A stretch of DNA of 64,000 nt, taken from contig SPDT01000007.1 in NCBI GenBank assembly GCA_008477525.1, positions 5,642,001-5,706,000 on the forward strand, written 5' to 3'. Of this stretch, positions 12,568 through 22,837 are shown piece after piece. This DNA is from Hypomyces perniciosus. Taxonomy: Eukaryota > Ascomycota > Sordariomycetes > Hypocreales > Hypocreaceae. Below the pieces are notes generated by a model. It was not told where the DNA came from. It saw only the letters and a list, made by a program, of their open reading frames with translations, and ran no database searches. The translations under genes were made by a program, and so were the position numbers. How positions within the stretch are numbered: the stretch's first letter is position 1; each line of letters opens with the position of its first letter.

Positions 12568-13188
12568 TGTTCTTGTTCATGATGCGTTGAGTCACATTCC
12601 TCTTGATATCCATATTGCCGATGTGCAATAGAAGTAGTATTGGCCTCAAGGGATATTTGAATGCCGCAGGACGTTGTTATGATGTGATTCGTTTCTGGCA
12701 CATTTACGATGGTTCTAGAATCCTGACTGTCAAGCATGCTGTTCCGTGTAATCAAACAAGTACCCACACACTTTGATTACACGGCACAGGTACCTTGTTT
12801 GTAAGCTCTGCATGAACATGTGGACAAATGCGGGCGTGGCTTCCCCTCCATCTGATCAAGTTGCAGGGAGGCACAGAGGCTAACTAAGCCTAAGGCTGGC
12901 GGCCAAGGCGGCATTATCAGGCACTCGCTACCACTAATCTAATCTACACCCCGCCGCGGGGCAGTTCAGCAACGACATCATCTGTCCTCTCTCCCAGCTC
13001 GTGATGCTCTCGGTCAGATGACAATTCCGCCTCATTGTCTGCGCTCTCTCTCCGCCGTTCTCATATTTTCCTCCGTATTTGCTTCAATTAGCCCGACGAT
13101 CCTGTCCTTTTGAAAGACCCAGTTCCTCCTTCCACGTCTCGTCAAGATCTCGAAACGAAACAGCCTTGTTTGCAGAGCGTCCGTCATC
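12568..13188. other. Intergenic region, tRNA-Glu to atg7
   Basis: Contains the atg7 promoter and 5' UTR (pyrimidine-rich from about 12980) and an inverted repeat at 12741-12786. No further gene was seen. Confidence 0.5.
12741..12787. repeat. Overlapping inverted repeats (hairpin-capable)
   Basis: CCGTGTAATCAAA at 12744-12756 is perfectly inverted as TTTGATTACACGG at 12772-12784, and a few flanking bases also pair with one mismatch. An overlapping second pair (CAAACAAGTACC near 12753, GGTACCTTGTTTG near 12789) would form a competing stem. Function unknown; it may be a small degenerate mobile element or a DNA hairpin. Confidence 0.6.
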
Positions 13189-15441
13189 ATGACCGCGCCA
13201 CTACAGTTTGCGCCCTTCACATCCGAGATAGAACTGCCGTTTTATTCGGCTCTCTTTGCGTCGAAACTAGACTATGACAAGCTCGATGATTCCGCACGAG
13301 GTGTTCTCGGCCTTTACGAGCCGCGACTCGAGGAGCCGGAGGCAAGCTGTAAGATGCAGATTCTCGGAAATGCTCTGACAAATCAAGAGTATGCCCCTGA
13401 GTTGCCGCACATCCCCATTGCAGCTGAACTCTTTCGAGCTGATACGTAACTTAGTGCACCCCTCGGAGCAGCACGGGCCGAAGGAATCATACGGAATGTC
13501 AATACTATCGAAGACTTCAAGAATATGGATAAAGCTGCCATGTTGAAGACAGCTGGTAGACAGGTATTCCCCCCCCCTCCCTTTCCCACCACCGTTGATG
13601 AAGCACGCGTCTGATCCCAACAGATCTGGGATGCAATAAATGACGGAAGCATATATTCTGTCCCATCATTACTATCGTCATTCGTGATGCTCTCCTACGC
13701 AGACCTCAAGAAATACAAGTTCACATATTGGTTCGCATTCCCAGCCTTACACTCCGAACCTCAGTGGAAACGTTCAGGTCCCAGCCAACACCTCAACCCA
13801 GACGAGAGCACTGCCCTGGTGGATAAAGTCGGTACATGGAGGTACAGCGTGGATGGGCGAGAGCATGGATTCTTCCTGGCCAAGAAGGTGCGGGGCCAGG
13901 AGGTATCAGAAACCGATGAACACGACCCGGCGCATAAGCTTCCATATAGGTGGGAGGTAGCCTCTTTACGGCGCTTCGAAACCGGGTTCTTTAATAAGGT
14001 CCCGGAGGAGGATCAATACGTTGCATTTGTTGACCCGTCAACGTATCCTGAAGGTCCATCGTGGCCGTTGCGCAACCTGCTCATTCTCATTCGTCAGCGA
14101 TTTCGCTTGAGCAAGGTTAATATTCTCTGCTTCCGAGATACGTGGTCTAGAAGGCACGAAGCTAGGAGCGTGATCCTGCCTATTGAGATGGATGCGGTTG
14201 AGAATATGGAGATCAAGGAGATGCCCAAGGTCACTGGCTGGGAAAGGGCGAGAAATGGTAAACTTCAAGCGCAACAAGCGAACCTCGGCGACTACATGGA
14301 CCCAACAAGACTGGCAGACTCATCAGTCGATTTGAACCTAAAGCTCATGAAGTGGCGACTCGCCCCCGATCTGGACCTCGATATCATTAAGAACACAAAG
14401 TGTCTTTTGCTCGGAGCCGGTACATTAGGAGGCTATGTATCCAGGAACCTATTAGGATGGGGTGTGAGGAATATTACTTTTGTCGACTATGGCAAGGTTT
14501 CGTTCTCAAATCCCGTACGACAACCACTGTTTGAATTCGAGGACTGTATTGGCGGTGGCAAGCCAAAGGCAACACAGGCGGCCCAAATGTTGAAGAGGAT
14601 CTACCCAGGCGTTGAAAGCGAGGGGCATTCTCTATCTGTGCCTATGCTGGGTCACGCATTCACCGATGAAGCGAGGACGAAGGGCGATTTCGAGAAGCTG
14701 GAGACCTTGATTCAGGCCCATGATGTCATATTCCTTCTCATGGACACTCGCGAATCACGATGGCTACCAACGGTAATGGGCAAGGCTGCTGGGAAGATTG
14801 TGATGAATGCCGCACTTGGGTTCGACTCATACGTTGTCATGCGACACGGCTCCGAGACCCAGCACGAGGGGCAAACATCCCTTGGGTGTTACTTCTGCAA
14901 CGATGTTGTGACCCCTGCTGATGTAAGTGCCTACCCGAAGCTATTTTCTAGTTCCAACTAACGAAAACGATAGTCAATGAAGGATCAAACTCTTGACCAG
15001 CAGTGTACTGTCACCCGACCCGGTGTCGCTGCTATTGCCTCGGCGCTATTGGTAGAACTTCTCACGAGCCTTCTGCAACACCCACTACGAAACGATGCCC
15101 CAGCACCTCAACCCAAGCCCGGCGTAATTCCCGAGAGGGACCCTCCTGGACACCCGCTTGGTCTTGTACCGCACCAGATTCGTGGTTATGTCTCGACATT
15201 TCAGAACCTTGTCATTCGCGGGCAGTCATATGACAGTTGCAGCGCTTGTAGCCCTAAGATCCTGGAGGCTTATCGTAGAGATGGGTGGGGATTCGTGAAG
15301 AGAGCTCTGGAAGAGAGGGACTATGTCGCTGAACTGTCGGGCCTTGCTGAGGTACAACGGAAGGCGGAGGAGATGGCGGAAAATGTAGACTGGGAGGATG
15401 AAGATGAGGGTGTAGAGGAAGGAGATGGGGAGTTGATCTGA
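13189..15441 (+). CDS. atg7: Autophagy E1-like activating enzyme Atg7
   Basis: Four exons, 13189..13388, 13455..13563, 13624..14922 and 14974..15441, give about 691 aa, close to the family norm. Introns are 66, 60, 60 and 51 nt or similar, with GTATGC, GTATTC and GTAAGT donors. The first intron removes an in-frame TAA and restores [15 protein letters not shown]. The N-terminal domain contains [14 protein letters not shown]. The C-terminal E1 adenylation domain has the nucleotide-binding GAGTLG at about 367-372. The catalytic cysteine is Cys547 in [10 protein letters not shown], which loads Atg8 and Atg12 before transfer to Atg3 and Atg10. The C-terminal tail is acidic, as in other Atg7 proteins. 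The start ATG was chosen because [10 protein letters not shown] aligns with known N-termini. It acts in the cytosol in autophagosome formation and the Cvt pathway. Confidence 0.96.
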
Positions 15442-15907
15442 TCGGACATGATTGTTTGTTGAACATTATTGTTTTGGTGTGTGTTTGACTGGGAATGGAG
15501 TTTTTAGACTTGGCGTTTTGCGATGTCGAACATTTGTCTCACTTCATGTATGGGTATGGGTATATGGAATTCTGACCTATTGAGTTCTTTGTTTGGACTT
15601 CCTGGACGTTCTGGAACACAGTAGTGTTTACATTCATGGTCTTACAGAAATGCCTGGAATGGTTCACCTTATTGATGCCTCCACAGTCCAGGTTTAATCA
15701 CATATGACCGTCCTCCGTATATGTGTTTCTAAACTGTCCCGAGATATTTAATAAAATAGGATACACAGTTCTGTTGTAATGCCAGGAGCAGGACGCAGAG
15801 AAACATTTCAAGATAATTAATCCTGGCTTGTATGAAAGAGAAATGTGGAGTTGGTTGCCAAGGAGTTATAATTTTCATTCAGACCCGAGTTATCATCAAG
15901 AAAAGTG
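15442..15907. other. Intergenic region, atg7 3' side
   Basis: About 470 bp of A/T-leaning sequence, presumably the atg7 3' UTR and terminator. No further feature was recognised. Confidence 0.5.
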
Positions 15908-15996
15908 GGTCCCGTGGTCTAGTTGGTCATGACATTTCGTTAACAGTTTAGTTGACACCACCGAAAAGGTCCCCGGTTCGAGCCCGGGCGGGATCA
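15908..15996 (+). tRNA. tRNA-Val (anticodon AAC) with 15-nt intron
   Basis: Acceptor halves GGTCCCG and CGGGATC pair with one G-U. The T arm is CCCGG-TTCGAGC-CCGGG. The anticodon stem TTTCG pairs with CGAAA. The loop reads TT-AAC-A-C after removing a 15-nt intron from the canonical site after position 37. The remaining 74 nt closely resemble fungal tRNA-Val(AAC). The A box (TGGTCTAGTTGG) and B box (GGTTCGAGCCC) are intact. Confidence 0.92.
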
Positions 15997-16496
15997 CCAT
16001 CCTTTCCTTTTTGCAATTTCCCCGTTTTAATGCTTGAATGCTTCATTCATTCTTCATTTTTTTTTCCTTTTTTGGAGGAATGTGATGGAGGCGAGTTCAG
16101 GTGGGGCGAGTCGTCATTGTACTGTCATCTCTACACTTCAACTGGAACGAGCACATTGTAATCGTCATAATAACACGGGCAATTTTTGTTATGACGGTAA
16201 ATCATCGTATTTCTAGTTATGATTAGGTCGTCGGGTATCAATTCATTACCAAAGCCAAACCTGATGCCCCTTGCTAACAGGTCGCACTACCTGATTCCAC
16301 TCAACAAACAAAGGAAATAACATCCTGAAAGGACCGCCCATTATCGTGAGTGCATGTGCGTCTATGGTCGGCCCAGTGGCGGGCTGGCGTCCGTAACCAC
16401 ACTCTCAAAACGTCCCCTTTCCAACTTAAAGACGTGCCGGTGGAGATATCGAGACCGTCAGGTGCTGGGCTGGCGGATAGGATGGCCAGGGCGACA
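15997..16496. other. Intergenic region, tRNA-Val to pmp3
   Basis: 500 bp with a T-rich run just after the tRNA (near 16055-16075) that would serve as a Pol III terminator, then presumed 3' UTR of pmp3. No gene was recognised. Confidence 0.5.
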
Positions 16497-16889
16497 TTAA
16501 TATTTCAATATGATGTACAGAGCGTGGATGATGCCGGGAATATAACCTGAAAAGAAGAGTACTTGTTAGACACAGGCCACCTAAAGTTGGAGAACGACCG
16601 AAGCATTTGCGTGGTCGGCCGGTGGAAGCAACATACCCAAAATGGTGAGCAGGATGTTGATCAGAAAGTCCGCGCCGCAGCCTCGCTCCAACAAAACACC
16701 AACAGGTGGCAGGATGATGGCAAGAAGGATCTTGCAAATGTCACTGCAAAGAATCGTATGTTAGCTTAAAAGTTGTTCGCGAAAACACACCACTCCGCCA
16801 AGGTTCGGTAGCCGCGGGAGGCGATCGCGGAGGCATAGGGAAGAGAGGAGAGTGGGCGGCACAAAGGCGTACCTGGCTGTGAAAGGCAT
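16497..16889 (-). CDS. pmp3: Plasma membrane proteolipid 3 (PMP3/UPF0057)
   Basis: Three exons, complement(16497..16546, 16637..16743, 16873..16889), give 57 aa, the usual size for filamentous fungi. Exon 1 is 17 nt (MPFTA plus two bases). Introns of 129 and 90 nt have GTACGC and GTATGT donors and CAG acceptors. The protein shows the family signature: two hydrophobic helices (IILPPVGVLL and NILLTILGYIPGIIHALYI) around the conserved ERGCGADF turn, ending LKY. Known role: a very small hydrophobic plasma-membrane protein affecting membrane potential, salt and cation tolerance, and often stress-induced. Almost every frame that overlaps this locus is a shadow, because the exons are too short to stand out as an ORF. 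Confidence 0.95.
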
Positions 16890-18550
16890 GTTGATGGCAG
16901 AGAGAGAATCTGCGAGTAGTGTATGGTATACAAAGCGAGAAGAAAGGTTTCAGGGATATGTGAGAGTGAAGTTGTTGTGTTCAAGAACAAGGAGATGCTT
17001 GTGTCGAGTGATAGAGATGAGTTGGAAGGGAGAAGTAGGTGTGGGAATGGTTTTGCGAAAGCTCTTTTTATCTGAAACGGGCACACCTGCTTTCTACCAG
17101 TTGTCGGTGAGTCTATGGCTGTGCTCCGTCTTGGACAACGGAAGTTACATTCAGATGCCCAATTCTTTGCGTCATCGACTAGGTCGAGCCACAAGCGCTT
17201 TCGCGCAGAGTCTGCGCCTCCGCAAGGAAGCCAATAGACAGATACACGACCACCATGGTAGTATTGCATGCACCCGGCGTCTCCAGCAAAACGCATCCGG
17301 ATGGAGGCAAGTGTCCGATCAGTCTCGAACCGCGTACGGAGTACTCCGTCAATCCGCACATATAATAATATCCATACATGCCGAAGTTGGAGATGGGAGT
17401 GGTGAATCAAGGTTGTTTCCTTGCAGCTGCCAAGCGCGCGAGCTGGTACGTCATTCGACCCGGTGGGTTGACCCCCTGCTAAGTGGCACGTCACCGCCAC
17501 ACTTGGTGGAACAAAGATAAAGGTGGGTGATCATAATAGACAACCCCCGTACTTCGTACTTAGGCATGTAATACGATTATTAGGGATTTCCCGAAAGGCC
17601 GATGGTTTAATAGTTTAGCTGTCTAGGGCAGTTATGACTAGCAACACGGTAATTAACCAGTTCTCATAGCTGAAAAAAAAGAGAGAAAAAAAGAATCTGC
17701 TGAGTATAGCTCTTCATCTCACGGATTGTCAAGTTTCTTGGGCTTGGCTGTGGATACGCAGACAGGTTTTGCGCCACAGATCAGCCGCCACATGACGACA
17801 AATCTGGAGCCGGCAAGGCTGGTTTTGGCCGTTTTCAACAGCCACACATCCTTTCCGTTCGTCCCGATGCGGGCTTGCTGGCGACGTATGAGTGACCTCA
17901 GTCGATCTCATTATTTTCATAGGTATTTCGGTCCATTTCTGAAAGCTACCTACCACCTGGATAAAAATTCAAACTAGCAGAAGCTGCCCCTGTTTGTTTC
18001 CGCATATTGGTCGCTGCATTTCTCATCACAATGAGGCTATGCTAGCCGCTGGCCAGTCCCGTTTGCGTATCCCGCCTCTAATATCCAATACGCATCGCTT
18101 GGCGGAGCACAGAGTGGGCTGTTGAGTGCATCTGAGCGTTTGCCGAGCCATCAGTTGGCTAATGGCATGATGGACGTCACCGCACGTTCCAGTGAGTGAG
18201 TGTTGCAAGGCACATTACGTTTGTATGTATCGAGATCACAGGACCACGTCACTGCCAAGTTGAAAGCGAATCGCCCGAATCTATGCTTGGCTGATGAAAC
18301 AGACTTGTGTCTGCCATGGTTGCACAAACCTCCAACATGTGATATACATATGTAGAACCTTGCGGTCTTGCGGTCGTCATGTGGAACCCACTCAACCACC
18401 AGATATGGCAGGGAGATGAGCAAATCGGTAACCGTTCCTTGCCGCCGACATTTTCTCTACCCATTCATGATATAGTACAGCATGCAAATGTATGCACCCG
18501 AAATAAACCAGCACTCCCAACGCAGTATGATAACCGCTTAATGAAACCTT
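16890..18550. other. Intergenic region, pmp3 promoter side
   Basis: About 1.66 kb without a supported gene. The part next to 16890 is the presumed pmp3 promoter and leader (rich in GA on the plus strand). A palindromic ACGGAGTACTCCGT word is at 17336-17349. A long minus-strand frame here (16766-17500) is an overlap artefact across the pmp3 leader. Confidence 0.5.
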
Positions 18551-19380
18551 CTATTCGTCTTTTGCGACAGACCCACCAAGTCGCTTGCCGTAGAACACAG
18601 CCCCAGAGACCCAGCTTCCGAGACACGATCCAGCATACAAACCGCAAACAATCGTCACTGGCCACTTCTGCCATTCTCGGTCCCAATCAAGCGGAATCGG
18701 CACAGCTCCCAGCCAGGCGCCCAACACCGCGCCAAGCAGACTGCCGAATGTTTCGTCCAGGGGCGCAGACGCGCCGGCCACGGCAATCAGAGCCTGACTA
18801 TCCACTCCCCGGGCGTAGAGGATGGGGAAGAGACCCAGGAGAGAAAAATGCGCAGCGCAGAGGAATGTACGAGAGATGTGATCGAGGAACGGAGCGCCGA
18901 AGAGAATGAAGAGGAGGTGGACGGCCGGGGTCGCAATCGCAGTGAGCACCAGAGCAAGAAGAGCGGTCTAAAGATCACCATAGGATTCAGTATCATGCAC
19001 TAAAAACTTCCTCTCCTTGAAGAATCTGTCCAATTGCTTACCACAATCGAGTTCGACCCAACTACGTCCGTCTTCTTTTTTTCGCCGGGACGAGCCTTCT
19101 TGGTCGCTCTCGCCTGTTGCGAGCCCGTGACGGGGATACACAGCACCGCATATGTCAGCTGAATCGCCGCGACGACCGGGAGCGCAGTCTGAAGTGTTGA
19201 AACGGGCTCGGCTACCAGGGCGTCGAATCGCAAGGCGAGAAGTCCTAATAGCACAGCTACGCGGCCAAACGAAATCCCCTTAGTGAGCGGGCTGTCGTAT
19301 ATCGGGACCGGCGCTACGGTGGCCTTCGGTTTGGTTTCGGCGGCCTGGGCCGATGAACCCTTTGTCAATGCCGAGGACAT
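18551..19380 (-). CDS. gpi11: GPI ethanolamine-phosphate transferase subunit Gpi11/PIG-F
   Basis: Exons complement(18551..18967, 19042..19380) give about 251 aa. The 74-nt intron starts GTAAGC and ends TAG, in phase 0. The N-terminal 25 residues are polar ([10 protein letters not shown]). Several hydrophobic helices follow, and a basic loop rich in Lys/Arg ([13 protein letters not shown]) precedes the conserved C-terminal half [31 protein letters not shown] and ILYARGVD, which are PIG-F hallmarks. Known role: endoplasmic-reticulum membrane partner that stabilises the Gpi13 and Gpi7 transferases adding phosphoethanolamine to GPI mannoses. The start ATG is the only one before the first helix. 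The C-terminus ends in a short lysine-containing tail. Confidence 0.93.
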
Positions 19381-20033
19381 TGTGATGGTCTCGCAATGGC
19401 ATCGTCACGTCAGAATCGCTGATAATTGAGATGCTCAGAGCTCCGCGTCATAGCTTACCTGGGTGTTAATCACGTGATACAGAGCATGATACCCTTTCAA
19501 CCCTAACCCTTGCTCCTAGAACGCTTCCAACTACGAGCGTGCTTCCAGAATCATCAGCCATTTCTTTCTGAGATATGGTGGGAACTAACACGAAAGAGGC
19601 TTTTACCCTTTGATGTAGGCAATGGGGAGGTACTAATTCTCGCACAGTTAGAGATTACGTCTATGGACGTCGTCTACCAAACCTGTCTTCATATCCGAAC
19701 TTTTGCGCCCTGGGAATTTGTAATGAGCTCACTGTAATAATTTCGTGATTCAATATTGAATGAAGATGCAGAATTTGTTACTGCTAAAGGCATGCCTGGC
19801 TGAGCCATCAACAGCTACCGACTTGATCGATTCTAGTCTGATTGCAGGCCGTGCCGCACTTCTCAACTCTGAACAGCCACTTGTTGTTTAGCCGCTGGAT
19901 AAAGGTAAAACGTATTAATAGTCTTTGTGCTCAACTACGAAGGCAGCAACACGAGGCTGAGAGCCGGGATATGGTTCTACGCAGCTGTATCACATATGAG
20001 GAATTATCGCGATAAAGCATTAGGTGGCTCTGT
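19381..20033. other. Intergenic region, gpi11 promoter side
   Basis: About 650 bp. The first part is the gpi11 promoter. The rest gradually becomes pseudogene-like and was not identified. A single CCCTAACCCTT stretch near 19500 is too short to be telomeric. Confidence 0.45.
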
Positions 20034-20273
20034 ATGGAATATAGTCTTATTTCTGATATATATTCAATGATCTTATCCTCTACAGCCGACATCTTCTCCT
20101 CCAAGTTTCTCAATGGACAAGCAATTGCAAAAACAGCATACAGATACTGTCGGGCTGTCCTTGAGAAGGGTGGCTCTCAACCAGAAATGGTCACTTTGAC
20201 AGACTTTTTGGGTCGGAAGCCGCAAATAGAGCCTTTCTTCCTAGAACTCGAGATAGAGGAAACGACTCACTAA
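20034..20273 (+). pseudogene. C-terminal fragment of an M3 oligopeptidase
   Basis: An open frame of 79 codons contains AYRYCRAVLEKGGSQPEM followed by TLTDFLGRKPQIEPFF. This is the C-terminal end of thimet-oligopeptidase/saccharolysin-type (M3A) metallopeptidases, where the family has LExGGS and FLGRxP motifs. The zinc-binding HEXXH region and the rest of the roughly 700-residue enzyme are absent, and the frame is blocked upstream. It is a decayed remnant of a host gene at the margin of the repeat block. The identification rests on motif recall only. Confidence 0.6.
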
Positions 20274-20320
20274 GCTTGAAAGTGTTGTGATTACATTGGC
20301 TTCTACAGACGCAGCCTCTG

Positions 20321-20600
20321 CTAGGCATTAACATTTGCAACGTCTTCAATTAACAGTTGCATCAGTGGTTCAAGCCCTTGCTCCATCGCCAAGTGCAGAG
20401 CGGTATAACCCGTCGAATCTTATGGTTGGCATCTGCAGAGGTATCTATAAGAATCTTCATAACATGTTCATTCCCCCTGCGAATCGCCGTGAACAGGGAG
20501 ATCCGGGCGAGATGGTCAGGGCGGACACTGTCGAATGTACTCCTGGACGAGTCAACTCTTGAATTGGTGACACAATGGGTTCAAGTAGATCAGCCATACC
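20321..20600 (-). pseudogene. Frameshifted ankyrin-repeat remnant
   Basis: On the minus strand one frame reads SLFTAIRRGNEHVMKILID then TSADANH. After a frameshift of one or two bases near 20420, the next frame reads GYTALHLAMEQGLEPLMQLL and ends at a stop near 20321. Both halves fit the ankyrin consensus (TALHLAxxxGxxxxxxxLL). Upstream frames are broken by stops. It is a relic of an ankyrin-repeat protein, a class common in fungal accessory genomes. Confidence 0.65.
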
Positions 20601-21275
20601 TCCACTATTACCGACGAAAGATGGGAAGATGTATTCGACATCTACACTTTAACCTACGGGAAAGGGGAAAGAGAGGATGAATCAATAATGAAGAGGAATA
20701 GATCACTTGCAGTTTCTTGCTGCTGCTCTGGATATTGCGGATTAGTGATAGTTGTATGTATGAAGAAAAGGAATATCCCTTTCCCAAGTTTGAAGGTCAT
20801 TGCTCTATCTCAATATCCACTGAACTTTTGTCGCATCGTGAGATGATATCATAACACACATTACCCTTTTACCCGATATCACAACACATATTATCATATT
20901 ACCCGGCCGAACTCATCTTATCTGCGGAATTCCTAGGGACCCCAATCTCGTCAAAATCAATTCAGCTTCTATCACTCATTTTTGTGTATTTAAGTAGCAG
21001 CTCCCTCCCAACTAGCTAGTAGCGGCAAGGGTGTCGAAGAACATCGATTCAGTTCCTCATTTTGTTGCCCTATGATTTATGACCTTAAAACAACCTTTGA
21101 AGTTTTCGCCACGTAAAGGAGCCCTATCTACTTAAGATCTCATATCCTGCAATATCCTTGAAAACCTGGGAGGTTCTACTTCCAACTCAGCTGGAAATCT
21201 AGCAGATCGGGCAGTTCCATCGCGCTGCGCAACTGCGATCTAGATACATCACATGTTAGCAATGTAATTCGTCTC
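20601..21275. other. Intergenic region left of the secreted-protein gene
   Basis: About 675 bp. It contains two imperfect copies of a roughly 35-bp segment beginning GATATCA near 20846 and 20875 (each followed by AACACA and a TTACCC). No gene was recognised. The right end presumably holds the 3' UTR of the small secreted protein gene. Confidence 0.45.
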
Positions 21276-21482
21276 TTACTGCTTGTGGTTCCTATACATA
21301 CGACAAACAGCAAAGCATATGGCTTTTTGGATGGGGTCGATGCACCCTAGTGGGCAGAATTGAACGCATTTGAGACAACCTTTCTTATCGCATTCTTGAT
21401 TTTCCAATGCATTAATGCGATTTGCGAAAGAGGCCAGAGGAGCAATGGCGAGGAGAGCCGTGACAAGATAGTTCAGGTGCAT
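21276..21482 (-). CDS. Small secreted cysteine-rich protein, unknown family
   Basis: A single-exon frame of 68 codons begins at an ATG in AAAATG context. The frame continues upstream only through a TTG, so 21482 is the start. Residues 1 to about 25 form a signal peptide: a polar start (MHLN), a hydrophobic core (YLVTALLAIAPLASFA) and small residues near the cut site. The mature part, about 43 residues, holds seven cysteines spaced ECD, GCLKC, FCPLGC, ICFAVC, plus a basic tail MYRNHKQ. Such proteins include effectors and defensin-like peptides, but no family was recognised and no activity is claimed. It has a well-placed TATA box at 21599-21606 and lies about 700 bp from the RIP-degraded repeat block. 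Confidence 0.72.
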   Translation of the reverse strand: MHLNYLVTALLAIAPLASFANRINALENQECDKKGCLKCVQFCPLGCIDPIQKAICFAVCRMYRNHKQ

Positions 21483-21598
21483 TTTGAAGAGTGTAATTGA
21501 TTGCGTAGAGTTAAACAATGACTTTTGGTTTCTCCTTGCCTTCTGAGTGCTGATGGATGATGGGTTGTCAACACTTTCTAGATGGAAGAATAGGCATG

Positions 21599-21606
21599 TT
21601 TATATA
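21599..21606 (-). promoter_or_regulatory. TATA box of the secreted cysteine-rich protein gene
   Basis: TATATAAA on the minus strand, 117 bp upstream of the ATG. The spacing would leave a 5' UTR of roughly 85 nt. Confidence 0.6.
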
Positions 21607-22149
21607 CATCCTGTCCCCCAGACTATGGAGTTAAACTTCTGTTATAAGTGGCATCTCGTATTTCGCAATTAGCAATGAGAGAACTGGAGTTATGGGGCCA
21701 ACGTAGGCGAATGTCATTGCGCCGATGCCTATAGCTTAGTTTAGAGAAGTTAGGCTATAGTGGAGTCTGCAATATGCCTGGTTTATGGTAATGGAATTAA
21801 GTAGTTGGCTTTTTTGGCCAACTCTACTAACTAAGACTTGTCAATATGGCTCATTCAAGTGGTAGCGAATCATTGAATCCGAGGTCAATTCATCTTAGCC
21901 ACCAGGAAGCCTATTTCTTTCTATTGATGTCAGGTGAAAGCCGTTCCGTTAGTTCATAGAGCTAGGAGCAATCTCAACTCATTGGTCACTAGAGTTAGAG
22001 TCCTACAATTTCAAGCAACAGTAACCAGTCAACGAACTCCATGTAATTTACCAGGATTGCTTCATTTGTGTTGGGTTGAGTAGGCCGGGGCCCTACCGCC
22101 TGTCAGTGCTAGGGCCGGCTCTAGGGAGCTCTTATCTGCTTTATAAGCA
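21607..22149. other. Transition zone into the AT-rich block
   Basis: No gene. A GC-rich near-palindrome (GCCGGGGCCCTA with TAGGGCCGGC inverted) lies near 22084-22117, just where composition switches to A/T-rich. It may be an end of a mobile element. Confidence 0.4.
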
Positions 22150-22837
22150 GATACAAGCTGACATACACATCGCGTAAGCGATATATTAGACTATGCAGAG
22201 GCTTACAAAGCGCCTATATATAGCTTCTTCTTTATATTGGCTATATACATATATAGCGAGGTTATTATAGTATATTCTCTTTTATAGAATTAAGCTTTAT
22301 TTATTCTCTCTTTATACTTTATATAGCTATACCGCGCTCTGCTATAATTATAAGCCTAGATAGTAATTATTAAAGTTACTAGAAACTTTTATTTAGATAT
22401 TATTTCTTTTTATTCCTTTTACCCTTTACTTTTAAACTATTAAAGCTGTTTTTTAAAATAAATAATATAAAGGATATTACTTTTATAAAACTAGAATTAA
22501 TAATCTAATAAATTAAATAGATTATTATTTTAATTAATTATATTATTATTATTAAGGTTTAAAATAAAATTAATTTTAATTTCTTTAATTAATTAAATAA
22601 TAATTTCTTTACTTTTAAGCTATTTACTTTAATAAAAGTAAAATTAACTATAATTAAAGAATTTAGTTTTAATCCCTTTTTAATAGATATTATCACGGCA
22701 CCGACCGTAACGCGATATTAACGCCCTGTTATATTAGCTCTAGTTATATAACTAGGCCTTAATGCATTCCTAGCTATAGCTTTCTAAAAACCTTTAAGGC
22801 TTTCTTACTCTTTATAGTATAATAATAATATTTACTT
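22150..22837. other. Unassigned RIP-degraded AT-rich segment
   Basis: A/T-rich sequence with no readable motif between the left edge of the block and the solo LTR. Probably an old retroelement remnant, too mutated to assign by eye. Confidence 0.5.

Noticed and set aside
16766..17500. 244-codon minus-strand frame
   Set aside because: It starts upstream of, and overlaps, the real pmp3 exon 1 in a different frame, has no recognisable family, and is explained by the gene's leader sequence.
19495..19515. Telomere-like CCCTAACCCTT stretch
   Set aside because: Less than two repeat units, so chance occurrence is sufficient.
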